From Branchiostoma floridae (Eukaryota > Chordata > Leptocardii > Amphioxiformes > Branchiostomatidae): a DNA stretch of 64,000 nt. The stretch spans positions 3,845,066-3,909,065 of the forward strand of contig NC_049997.1 of the NCBI RefSeq assembly GCF_000003815.2, written 5' to 3'. Of this stretch, positions 40,598 through 63,449 are shown piece by piece. A program made the position numbers and the translations under genes. A model generated the notes under the pieces. That model was given only the letters and a program-made list of their open reading frames with translations, made no database searches and was not told the DNA's origin. How positions within the stretch are numbered: the stretch's first letter is position 1; each line of letters begins with the position of its first letter.

Positions 40598-40800
40598 CCT
40601 AATTAAACAAAATAAGGTACTATGGTCTCTGGATATGTATCACTGTCATGAAACAACAAGAATGCTTTGATTTTGTCGAGTACTGAATCATTTCAAACTG
40701 TAGCAGTTGGCTGCTTCTTTCGGGGTTTCTCCAGAATACCAAACCTTGGAAATTCTTAGAAGTGGTTAATATTGGAAGCCACTTAACCAAAAACAATGTA
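40598..40800 (-). pseudogene. Decayed PARP14-like last-exon remnant (right arm)
   Basis: On the minus strand, readable pieces NDSVLDKIK and LLFHDSDTYPE correspond in order to FDSVVDNMN and [11 protein letters not shown] of the intact PARP14-like C terminus, with similar spacing and a terminal stop. Frameshifts and small deletions separate them. It mirrors the remnant at 36950-37135 and points away from kinase copy 2. Confidence 0.8.
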
Positions 40801-40949
40801 AGTATACGCCAGCGTTGTCATCTATACGGTCTTCTGTAGTTATCTTAATTTCAATAACAACAGGAAGTAGACACTAGATAGTTTTTTCTCTGACCACAGT
40901 ACAAATACTAAGCTTTCTTGTATGTACATTTGTCTACCAATACCTGATG

Positions 40950-43135
40950 ACAAGTCATTAGTCTTTCTCGGTCTGTTATAATGCTGTCCACTTAAGGTCA
41001 TTAACCATATCCAAGCCAAGGTAGCAATTACTTAACATATCTCTACTTGCATAGCAACGCAATTCTGACTGACTCAAGTGCCTTTTGTCTCTTTGAAAAG
41101 GAGTCGAGGAGGTCAATGCAAATGCTACTGTTGTGGTACTTGGGCGTGGTACCAGTGACATGTGCATACACATCTTATTCATAAATTAAAACGTTTATAT
41201 AAAACTGTCAAATTAATCAATCATTTTGTCAATATGTCCACGGCAACAACATTGCCCTGAATAGACCGAAAATCGTATCGCCCATGTATTTGTTGCAATG
41301 TGCCTCACTAGGACGTGTTGGTCCTGACAATTTGGCAATCTGGCTTGTTGCTCGTGTGTTTGCCTGTAAGCTTCCTGTGGCAGGTTATCCAGCTATATCT
41401 ACCTTGCAGGATTCATCGACAGCTTTCTATCGTCGACAGAAAAGAGCTCAAGTGAGAAAAGGTTTGTACATGGCTCATGTCACTACACTCTTGCTCATTG
41501 TTGTTGCATAATACATTGTACTTGGTAATCAAGATTTCTTTATAACGCGAATTTACGTATTCCTCCCCTTTCGCGACATATATGTACAGCTTGTTGTTGT
41601 AGAACTGTAGAATGTCCCAGTTTCCTATCAAATGTTATTACTCATAAATGCTCCTGCAAATACCCGAAAAGCCATTTTACACATCAAATTTAACTAGTTG
41701 TCAGTAAGACACCAGCTTCCCCTGTTAATTCATGTTAGGGTAGTAGAGATTGTGTATGAGAAATCAAATGTCACTTCCGTTTGGTATCCATGTATTGAAC
41801 TTTTAGACATATGAACGCTCTTTTAAGCTTTTAATGGCCCGGTCACATACATCGTACGATTTACCGCGACCGCGATTTTATGCGCGATATAACACAGTAA
41901 TAACGCCGTACATTGTACATGTACGTATGGGGAAAATCGGGCGCAAGAGTTTCACTATATAAAGTCATCGTCACAAACGTCGTAGGTCAACGTACGACTG
42001 GAGATTAATAGCTAATTGCAGTATGTTTTAGGTACATCGTCGGTAAAATTAGCCACTGGGGAACGTCCTGCGATGAAAATAGAGCTGAAGTGGATGTTCA
42101 AATTTTCTCCATCGTCGTACAATTTTATTGCCCCCATTGTAGGCTTCTATGCGGCCATTTGTGTCGACTGAAAACATGAAAAATTCATGAATTTTGTCCA
42201 CCATGTGATGCTTTTAGCTTTCCTTGATAATGTCGTATGTTGTATGAATAGGTGTTGGGAAGACGAAGGACGATTTTAGGCCCCCTGATATGTGAGGCAG
42301 CACTTCCATTTTCTAATATCTTTTGACCTGGACGTGCTATGGTCTTGGTGGCAGACCATATTAAATTAAGAGAATCCATACTTGTATTGTTTTTCATGAT
42401 ATGCATCAAACACATTACCGAGTGTATTTTGTGGCAGGTGGAACATTAAAAGATGCAAATTATGCATATAAGTCCTTGATTTGAATAATAAATGAAAAAG
42501 TGCTAAAATTCGTCGACAGCGCAACGCCTACGTGTGGAGCAACGTTATAGTTTACGATACGTTATCAAGACGACGTTCTGGCAAGTTCTGTCCATAAATT
42601 ACCCTGTTTGCTACGTAGGGTAATGTTTCTTTGTAGAAACATGCCTGTTAAGTTGATGAAACATTCCATCTCAACTTCGCAGAGCTGACCTTTCACCTCT
42701 TACATCTGGCAACAATCGTAGTGTAAAGGCATCTGTCACAATTGTAAATAACAATTGGTCAGTTCGGCGCCATTTGTCAGATAGCATTGATAAATGATTT
42801 TGCAGCTATGGCACAGAGGAGAGATGAAAGTTAGCAAATGACATAAATCAGAACAGTGATAGATCTCATAGTAATCGGTTATTGGAGAGAGAATGTACCA
42901 ATGTGCTTAAGGCTAATATAGTGGAAAATGCAAGTGCCTCCATCTACAGTGCATATCCCAGCATATCTAGAGAAACAGACCTTCAACTATGATATAGGTC
43001 AACCATTATTTGTTTTAAGAAACGTCTTACAAAAGGTGCGGTACACAAGTACCATCCCAAAGCGACGGTTAGAGATTTAATGACGATGATCTAAAAGGCT
43101 GATAATTTTGTGTTCACACAAAACTAGGGCCCAGT
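40950..43135. other. 5' flank of kinase copy 2
   Basis: Upstream region of the second kinase gene. Parts (40800-40950, about 42500-42590) are inverted matches to the 5' flank of copy 1. No exon is recognisable. A GC-rich stretch at about 41835-41990 with 'accgcgaccgcgatttt' resembles the subterminal repeats of local TIR elements. Confidence 0.5.
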
Positions 43136-46100
43136 ATGGATCGCACGCGAAGACCAAAACCACCAAGAACGCAAACTCACAGGACGACACAGGAACATAC
43201 AGGATGGACAGAGGCATATCTAAGGGTCCAAATGAACGAGAAAGAACTAGATCTTTCGGGCAAGTCTCTGAACGAAATACCACCAGCTGTCTTCCGTATC
43301 AAGGAACTTGAAATCCTGGACGTGTCAGACAACCCTCTGGGTTCCATACCGGCTGACATTGCGAGTCTTCCTAACCTAAAGGAGATGAGAGTAGCTGGTT
43401 GTCCCATCACAGAAATCAGTGGTACCATTTCACAGTGCAAGTATCTGAGCAGAATGGACTTTTCACGGAATCCGTCAATTGCTGCAGTAACTCTTCCAAC
43501 AACAATGGAGCAGCTTAGGTACCTTGAGCACGTTGTTTTGTGCAAATGCAACCTCAAATCACTCCCAGGCAACCTTACTGTCCTGGACAAAGTTAAAACC
43601 CTTGATCTGTCAACAAATGGCTTGACAACCCTCCCAGACGACATGTCAGGTATGAGGCAACTTAAGATCCTGGTCCTCAACAACAACGCATTTGAACGCA
43701 TTCCAGGATCAATCAAGTCGCTCGGATGTCTTGAAATCTTAGAAATGAAGAATAACAAACTGAAAAACCGCCAGCGCGACTTACAGCTGAACGTCCCTCG
43801 GAAGTTGAAGATCTTGGATATGGAGGACAATAGTTCCTTATGTTTCCTACCAGGAGGACTTGAGAAGCTGGAACACATTGAGAAACTCAATCTCAGCTAT
43901 TGTGGCATTGAGACCCTTCCGGACTCTTTTGGACAATCATCAGCTTTGACTGAAATCCACCTTGCCGGCAACAAACTGCGCACGCTTCCGGACAGCTTTG
44001 GACAATTACTGAACCTGGAGACCCTAGATTTGGAAGGAAACCGCCGCCTGTTCGGTTTGCCTCCCACACTTCACCGCCTGCGGAAGCTGAAAGACAAAAA
44101 GATAGGGACAAAAGCAGGCCTTGTCCTAAATGACACCCCAAGACTGGAACTGCCAAACCACAAAATCGTCAGAGAAGGCGTGGCCTCCGTCCGCACTGAG
44201 CTGTTAGCAGAAGACTGCTTCAACAAGGTCACAACCACCATCGCGACGGAGATTATTGACGATGCAATCAACGACGTTCTGTCAGACGACATAATCGGCA
44301 GTTTGTGGGTCATGTGGGAACGTGAGATTATCTTAGATGCAAAGGCACGCCTGGTGATGGAAGAGCTTGTGGAGGAAGTCGTTCAAGCAACAACAAAGGC
44401 AATCGTCCTGGAACAGGAGGCAGAATGGCGCCTCGGCCAAACTTTTCCAGATGAATACGATAAGGCATTTAGGTAAGTAAAGAAAGTTGCTTCTTCAGAT
44501 AAAATTTCTCGTTTCTTCTTCAGGGTAAATGGACCTTAAAGTATCAAATGTTTGTACATTTTTAACAACATACTTTGAATTGAGTCATACGTTTGCCTTC
44601 CACAGCTATGAGGTATCAACAGACACAAGCATCGTGCAGTCGCTGGACCTCCCTGCAGGCTGCAACCTGAGCATTCCTCCCGGAGCTACAGAGGAAGACA
44701 CATCAGTTATCACAGTTGTTCTGAACCCACACGGGTACGACGGAACGCTCGAGCTTGACGACACTCAGCTACTGGTCAGCGACATCATCGAGATGCGACC
44801 ATCAGGAATGACGTTCTCCAAACCCGTAAAGCTCAAGATCCCCCACTCCTTACCCAAGTTTGACTGCGAACGGGAGTACATTGTGTTGACATCAGAAGAT
44901 GACGGGGGTACGTGGACGGCTCTGGAAACACGGAGCGAGCAAGAGCAGGTTAGTGTGTGCGACTCTATTACAGTGTTAGCGCACGGAAAAATCCTACTTA
45001 TATTTAACGGGTTCAATTTTGGTTCAGCTTCAATTGATGTTTAAATAGAAAAAAGGTATTTGTAAGACTAGACTTTTAGGCATCCCTACTAGATTTCGTT
45101 ATGATGAGCAATGTGATTTGAGGTATTGACATTTCTTTAAATCTGCGCTTCAGGGACAGCGATTTGTTACGGTAGAGGTAACGCACTTCTCTTCGTTCGC
45201 TGTCGTGGCGAGTCCATTGGAGCACTTCCACAGAGTAAGGGCAGGCGAAGCATCAACACTAACATCCTCTGATCTGACAGGAATTGAAATAAATCTTCCT
45301 GAGGACTGTATCCTTGAAGAAGAAGAGATCTCGTTCACTGTAAGTAAATATTTCCATGTTATCGTAGCGTCGAAATAAGCGTTATTTGTGTACAGAGATA
45401 CAAATGAATCATTGTTTCTCGTTCTGTCTTAGATAAAAGCAAGCTTGACCTGGCATCAACGAAAAAACACACTAAACGTTTTCTTTTCTCCCCAACAAAG
45501 GTGACGCCAGTCGACAGAGACACGCTTTCCTGTGCTGGGATAGTGGATTCTGTAGACAACATGAGTCACATTGTCAACTTCTTCAAAGGCAGCAACCTGC
45601 TGTTGAACCGCCCCGCTACCGTTGTCCTGCCCTTGTCACCCGGAGAAGAAGACAGTCGGGTCCGTGTCCTCAGCTGTAATGAGAACGGAGAATGGGAAGA
45701 TGTCACCAGTAAAGTGGGGGATGTCGTTCTACAGGGATCAAAGGTGGCTTTCCAGACAGACAGACTCAGTTCTGGGTAAGTAATAAACATTATTGAGTCT
45801 ACTATTGAGACACCATCGATTTGCATGAAATTATAGCTAGTCTTTTTTTATCTTTCATCTATTAGGTAAGTTTTAGGGCGTAGCACTACCTGTGAACAAG
45901 TAGACTATAAACTTGAAATAAGCTAACTGAAGGTTAGGAGCATTCAGTGGAGCATTCAGTGAATACTTCAGTAAGGTGGTGGCACTTTACGCTTTATTCA
46001 TGCTTGATTGATCGATCAATAATTACATTTCAGTTTTGTCGTGCTTCGCTGCCGTGATGGGACTGATGTTAGCGGAATCGTCAACCTGGTGACCAGAAAC

Positions 46101-49100
46101 GTCCGGGCCCGACGCGTCAGGACTGTCATCTTCAAGAAATGGAAGGAGCCCCGAGAAGACGGCGTCATGACTGCCCGGATGGAGTGTGTGCTTGAGGAGT
46201 CTGTGGACGATCGCATCTGTCGTACCATTACCGAGGACAAATACGAGCTGCAGGTGAGAAAAATTTTTTCAGGAATTTGCTTTTCTTCTTACACATATTA
46301 TACAATAGTCAATTACGCAGCACATTATAGAAAGAGGTGATACTGGTTTAAGTTTGGAGAGGAGCTGTATTGATAGTTACGCTACGGCCACAGTTGGAAA
46401 GAAGCCTTTCCGGGCTGTTTTATTACACTTTCGAGCGTGACCCCTACGAGGCCCCGTGGGACACCCTGGAACAACCGGGCTATTTTGGGGCACTACCGGG
46501 CCCCAGCTTTATCAAACTCACAGTTAAAATCAACCAGGGACTAGGCAACGTATAGGCGCCGTTATCTCCGGAGGGTACTGCCCTGTACCCCACAGTCCAC
46601 CGAGACAATTTTCTGGCTTCAGAGCCCGACCGGGGCTACACCCCCTAAGGACAACGATCGATGCAAATGTCACAGGTTCGATTTCTCTACAAACAGGTAG
46701 GCACACCAACCCCTCCAGTCGCCATGATGGAAAACGAGACCGTCTGCGCCATCTTCCACGGAAACATCCGCCCTGCAGATGTGGAGATGGTGAACGGCAT
46801 GTACGGAGTCAACTTCAGGTTCTACTGTGAGAGAACACGTAGGTTGGAGTTTGACGTAAAGGTCCTAGATTTGGGTGAAGACTCGTTCTCCATGGTCGAG
46901 TTGTATCCCGGGCGAAGGGAAAACTATCACACTATGAGTGCCTGGGAAATGGCGGAGCCTGCAACGCCTCTTGCAATCGCTGAAATAACTGCACCTAGAG
47001 TGAGTATTATGTTCATCAGTCATATATCAGGATAAGAATATTGTCAAGAATATATTTATTAATTCGTGACAGATTTCAATAAATGTGGGTACTGAACTAT
47101 ATAAACTATATGTGGGTATTGAACAACGTCAATTGATCAATGAAATAGTCGAATGTGAAAGCAATACTGTAAATGCAGAAATATTCGCGGTGGATTAATA
47201 TTCGCGGTTTTCGCGGCGGCCGCTTCACGGCGAAATCAAATCCACCGCGAATATTTCGTCTGCTGGCGCCGCCTAAGGTGCCCCTTTTCCGCTCCATGTA
47301 CATACTACTACTGTCTTTGTCACTGTATAATGAAAAGTTTGACATACTTACTACGGTGAAGTCTTGACTGAAGACACACATGTAATTTTTTCATACGACC
47401 AACTGTATTACAGTACTGTACAGTATGTTCACCATGATACAAAGGTCGTACTACTGTATACTATTACGTATTGAGAGGGTAGATACGATTAGATCAGTAA
47501 CAGTGGCTCACGCAAGAACAAGTCAAAAGCATGGAAACTGTTCTATCCGTCTGTATAGGACCCTTACCGGGCAACCAGCAAGTGTTTTCCGACTGGCGGT
47601 TTGTACAGGCGCCGGGTTTACACGGCAGTTCGTGACTACAGTGCAGTACTGAAAATGCATTGAATTTCGCGGGATGGCGCTACCGCGAAATTAAATCCAC
47701 CGCGAAATGTCCATTTTGCCGCTACCGCGAAATTAAATCCCCGCGAAATTAAATGCATTTACATTCTGCTTACCTTGTTTCAATAACACACCTGTGTATT
47801 TTTTACCGTTAGAACCAAGAGGTCAGCGTTCAGCGATCAGGAGAAAGTGGTCGAGGGAACACCTGCTGGGAATCAGGAGAAAGTGGTCGACAGTACAGCG
47901 GTCAGCAATCAGAAGCAAGTGCTGTTGGCGGTTATGAATTCGATGACCAGCTTAATAGGTACTATGTGTTATAATGTTTTGAAAGTAAATTTGTTTGTTT
48001 TATGTGATGAACCAACTTTTCACACGGTCGTGTATTTTAGTTTTACATTTCTACACAGACCTAGCCTCCTTTGCAAACTTCGAGCCGGGCTGGCTTTTAT
48101 TTTATTGTGGGGCAGGGCAAAACTACCTCCATCGGCAAACTCACTTCCTCGGCAAACTACAAACCAAACGTTGAAAATCGCGAACCAGCCCCCCAACCCC
48201 TCTCTCCAAGTCTGCAAACCCAGCCCTTCTTTTACTACCTTAAGTGTGAAGTGTTTTCTCCACGTTCTTCGCATTCGTAGCAACTATCCTAGTGTGACAG
48301 TTGACAGCAGGCTCCCCATCATCGACTATGAACAGCTAGACTTCCCGGGGACGTCCCTTATTGGCCAAGGGGGATTCGGGTCTGTGAAGAAGGCCTTTCA
48401 TCGGAGTTGGAGACAGGAAGTGGCCGTCAAAAGTCTGACCCTTGAAATATACGGAACGTAAGTAATACAATCTCTAGATCCGTTCTTATCTGAAATCTTT
48501 ATCGTAAACGACAAATCAACGTGTAAATAAAGAGTTAAGCTGACGACCAATCTAAAAAAAACGAATTCTGTGTCTTGTTGCCCTTCATTATATAATTTTC
48601 GTTACCGAAAGCTACCCAGGCTGGTCCCGAATTGAAAATGTTATTGTGGCATGAGTTTGCCATCGGTGGTGGTAACCTTTTCAATACAGCCAAAAAGTAT
48701 TATTTGACTTTTGAATGTTTTCAGATCATCCGAAAATGCTTTGACGTTTGCCTTACTGCAGAAGTGAGCAAGATCTGCTGTACTCTGAGGCGAGGAAGCT
48801 GAACGTGGGGAGTCGGTCAGACTACGTCATTCGTCTCTTGGGCATCTGCCTTCAGCCACAATTCGCCATCGTGATGCCCTTCATGGAGAACGGATCCCTT
48901 ACCGAGCTACTGCAAAACATCGACGTGCCCTGGGCCCTGAGGTGGAGAATGGCACGAGAGACAGCCATGGGGATGACTTTTCTGCACAGCCAGGATCCCC
49001 AGATCATCCACTGTGATCTAAAGGCAGAGAACGTTCTGCTTGATCGCGACTTCCACGTGAAGGTAATATGTGACACATGTCACAGAATAAAATAGTTCTG

Positions 49101-50565
49101 CTTTTTTGCTAGTCAACCTTTGAATTTGTATTCCTACTGATACCAATCTACATGCACTGATATAGAATGGTTACGGTGTCTTGTCTCATTCGGGGAGAGT
49201 GGAGTCAGTTAATTTTTGTTGTGTTTTATGTTCATTGTTTTGCATTCTAAATGTAATGCCATCCCGTCTAAGTTACCATCAGATGTATTAATTAAGTAGG
49301 TGACAAACAAACTTTAAATTAGATTTCAGACTTTGGCCTTTCAAAATGGAAGATGCAGTCCCGCATCGTGACTGAAACGAGCCCGATGGGCGGGACCCCC
49401 ACGCATGTCCCGCCGGAGTTCTTTGACACAGACGCCGGTCCAACCGACAAGACTGATGTGTACAGGTAATAAGAATTTTTTTGTTTTTCGCGACACATGT
49501 TTTATCAACATACAAATGGTTGACTAGGAACCTTGTAAATATCCTAAAAATATTAGAATCTTTTGAAAGGCTTCTTACCATAAATTTGATTTCTTGAGTT
49601 TTGACAGTGTGCTTGTGATGATTTCAGTTTTGGTGTTCTACTGTGGGAGATTGTGACCCGAAGAAGGCCCTATCGAGGTAAGTACATCTCAATTACAATT
49701 CAGTCCACGTATACACTTTTCAGCTGCACGTAAGACTTGTTGATGTACTGGACCTGTGCATAGATACATGGCAGAATTCATGTACCCACTACCACAGCCT
49801 TTCTCTATTACGTTTTCATAACATACCTAAATTCTATCAATACGTCCTACAGATATCCAAGGCAGATTGAACATCAGCACGCCACTCAGTTGTTACGTGA
49901 CAGGCGGAGGGCGGCCGGACATGTCACTGGTCCCCACAGACGTGCCGGGTGTAGACACTGTTAACCAACTGATGCAAGCATGTTGGAGTCAGAGTCCAGA
50001 TGACAGGCCTTCGTTCCAAGGTAAGAATGATACATTTATAGTATAAAAATGACTCCCAATTTCCCCATGAATAGTGAATCATACAACAAAATGTATGAAG
50101 GAACCACGGAAATCGTCGACTTCTTTGTTGGATAAAGTTTTGGATCCATAACTTGGTTTGTGAACTGGTTGGCAAAGTTTGAAAGGTTGGCAAACATTCA
50201 ATATAAATTGATGTAACGGTTATCCAATGTTTTGATGATTTACTTTAAAATTTTCCTGCCATTACGAACAGAATGTGTGGACAAACTGCGTGATGTGAAC
50301 GACTTATCCAGTGATGAGGACGTTCTAGAGGCCATCATCAGCGTACGGAGGGCGAAGAAGGTAAAACGACAGGCCTTTCAAATCGTTATCATTAACGATA
50401 CTACAATACCTTTCTATATAGAAAAATACGTCGTCATGCAATATGCAAACAATATTGATGGCATGCTTTTTTGACTGAAATCACCAGATCTCAGACGTTT
50501 GTGGCTTTTGTAGCTTATCCCGTGCTAAATGCTGTCTGGTTTTATTACAGGCTGCCAGGAGATAA
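43136..50565 (+). CDS. LRR-ZU5-UPA-like protein with C-terminal RIPK-like kinase (copy 2)
   Basis: Fourteen exons: 43136-44472, 44606-44948, 45154-45339, 45501-45775, 46034-46253, 46697-46999, 47813-47958, 48281-48457, 48762-49062, 49323-49465, 49628-49677, 49853-50020, 50272-50360, 50551-50565. They give 3753 nt, 1250 residues. Domain order is the same as copy 1: leucine-rich repeats, ZU5 with VEVTHFSSFAVV, a second ZU5/UPA-like part, a linker, then a kinase (GQGGFGSV, VAVK, HCDLKAEN, SDFGLSKWK). It is about 40 residues shorter than copy 1. The gap lies in the acidic helical segment after the leucine-rich repeats. The last exon supplies only AARR before the stop. The position matching PIDD1's second cleavage site reads DRLSSGFVV and lacks the HFS motif in both copies. 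All introns match copy 1 in position and phase, so the pair is a gene duplication and not a retrocopy. Kinase residues needed for catalysis (VAVK Lys, HCD Asp, DFG Asp) are present. Confidence 0.88.
47165..47766. mobile_element. Nonautonomous TIR element in a kinase copy 2 intron
   Basis: The ends are imperfect inverted repeats of about 25 bp ('actgtaaatgcagaaatattcgcgg' type at the left, its complement at the right). Subterminal CGCGAAATTAAATCC-type motifs are repeated several times. The host intron is 813 bp here but only 237 bp in copy 1, a difference close to the element's length. No transposase ORF. Confidence 0.75.
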
Positions 50566-50842
50566 TTCCGCAGTACGCCAAAGACCACAAAGAAGATGAT
50601 TTGGACACATGCCATGCCGAAACTAATCTATTCGGGTTTTATACTGTGACTTTGCTTCATCAACGTTTATTTGTTTGCCAAAGCGCTTTCTATAGGATGA
50701 GCACATTGATGTAAATATTCTTGCAAATGGATTTTTCCACAAGGAGGCTGATTATACCCATCACATTGCACGACGAGTCTGCGAGCTCTAAATGGCATTC
50801 TCGGCAGAGCATTTTCAGCCATTTTGTGCTTTGTAAATTGCA

Positions 50843-50848
50843 AATAAA
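50843..50848 (+). promoter_or_regulatory. Candidate polyadenylation signal of kinase copy 2
   Basis: AATAAA about 280 nt after the stop codon at 50565, the first such hexamer in the 3' flank. No experimental support. Confidence 0.5.
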
Positions 50849-50889
50849 ACCCGAGCAAATCCTATGATGAAGAAACAATGTACGTACAA

Positions 50890-52210
50890 AGTTATGAATG
50901 TAACAAATGATTGTATTGGTGTAGCAAAAATATGAGAACAGTCTTTGGTCTGAATATGGATGACCTTGGCATAATATATATGATTAACTTCAACATATGT
51001 TTGGAATATTGTCACAAAACCGTATCCCTGTTCTGGAACTTTGCATAGTAACACCTTATCTTACCTAACCTGGCACCATGAATGTTCTTGACTTTGTAAA
51101 ATTGTAGTACATTAAGTAAAAGCACCAAATGTGTTAAGGTTAAAGCACCAAACAAAATACAAAGCAAACTGGTACTACAGTCAAACCTGTACAAATGACC
51201 ACATCTGCGTAAGGACCAGCTGGCAGTTGTGACAAATTTTGTCTATAGTGACCACAAGTTCACATACAGATGTTATTGGTCTCCTAAGTGGTCTTATTAC
51301 TAAGTAGGCAGTTTTAACTGTATATAAAAAATGACCATAAAGCTATATGAGTGTTTGAACATACGTTGGGAATGGTGCAGAGTATCTGATACACAGATAT
51401 GGCTTTTTTGAGACAAGCATGAAGTTCATCTGTACATATACCTTAAAAGTCATGAGCATCATGATTCTGAATTGTAACTAAGCGTCTTCCAACACTAGAT
51501 ATGGCTTGAGATACTGAGGTAGTCATGACAGTTGCCATACTCCATATCACACAGTCACTTCAAATTTTGAAGGCAATCTCTTACGTTTCAGCTCCTATTT
51601 CTGCGACAAACGGCTTTGTTTAACCTTTGCAATGCTACCTAACCCAGTATCCAATAGAGCTAAAGGTTGGTACCAGATACCTACCTTAGCAGGTTTTGGT
51701 TATACTATATAGCTACTTGCACCACCTCAAGCTCAGCTTGTGGCAGAACTATCCATACTTGATCAGGCTTTAAAAAGAATTCAGGCTATTCTATACCACT
51801 GCAAGATACACCATATTTCTGAAAGGGCTCTAGGCATTAGTATCAATAATATTGAAAATATTAATTATCAACTGTACATAACATATCATGTTAGGCATGA
51901 ATGTTGTATATTGGAATGAACTATGTACAAAAGAGAGAGATGAAGTACAAAATGTGACTTATTTTTGGTTACATGTGCATCTCTCTATTTGATGGAATCT
52001 ACAATACATCACGATATGTTTGACTATGACATTTTACTATCGTATCATACAATAAAGCCCACAAATGGACTCTAAGAATGGTATTTGAAGTGTTCCATCT
52101 CAGATTGTCGTACGTCTTGAACAAATACACTTTTACATTTATGTTTTTTTATGTTTTTTCATATCTTGTCCAAATATTGGATGCTATTATTGACCATACA
52201 TTCAGAGAAT
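50890..52210 (+). repeat. Flank repeat, copy C (about 1.3 kb)
   Basis: Direct homologue of 37500-38830, with the first 300 bp also matching 27060-27480. It begins with 'aacaaatgattgtattggtgtagc'-like sequence and ends near 'ttgtccaaatattggatgct'. Here no PARP remnant precedes it. Confidence 0.8.
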
Positions 52211-52278
52211 CTAGTCAGGGGTAAGAATTTTGTTTTTAGTACAATTTTTGTCATTTTCATTGTAAGATGGACAAGTGA

Positions 52279-52466
52279 TAATCTCCAAGCAGATATGGCA
52301 GTAAGGCTTCTTTTGAGTATATTTGAACGTACTACTTCTAAAGGTGTATACTTTTTTTTACAAACACCCAACTGGCACAGGTGTCTGTAAATACCATGCA
52401 CCTCCTGAAAAACATACAAATATGCTCAAAACAAGCCTGACTGACACATTTGCTTGGAGATTAGCC
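52279..52466. repeat. Foldback element 1
   Basis: Arms about 52279-52324 ('taatctccaagcagatatgg...') and 52418-52466 ('...ttgcttggagattagcc') are imperfect reverse complements around a ~93-bp centre. The element is probably a MITE. Confidence 0.75.
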
Positions 52467-52470
52467 AAGT

Positions 52471-52584
52471 TAGCCTGAGTACCATTCTCTGTATTGACCG
52501 CTGGCTCAATCTTTTTGCTTGCTGCGTGGTTAGCAAGCGAAAGGATTGAGTCAACGGTCACTACCAAGGTTGGTACTCAGGCTA
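52471..52584. repeat. Foldback element 2
   Basis: Arms 52471-52523 and 52532-52584 are imperfect reverse complements ('tagcctgagtacca' and 'tggtactcaggcta' at the tips) with only an 8-bp loop. The tips match best and mismatches cluster in the middle. It abuts foldback element 1. Confidence 0.8.
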
Positions 52585-52680
52585 TAGACAAGCAAGCAGC
52601 CGATGAATGTGTAAAAAGGATAACATGGCATTTCCCTGGTATTTTACTACATCTTATCACCTAAATAAAAATATATTCTA

Positions 52681-63449
<10,769 letters not shown>

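Larger units (their letters stand above)
50566..52278. other. 3' UTR and intergenic DNA downstream of kinase copy 2
   Basis: The stop is at 50563-50565 and an AATAAA lies at 50843-50848, a plausible polyadenylation signal. The flank repeat copy C follows (50890-52210). No gene is seen. Confidence 0.6.
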
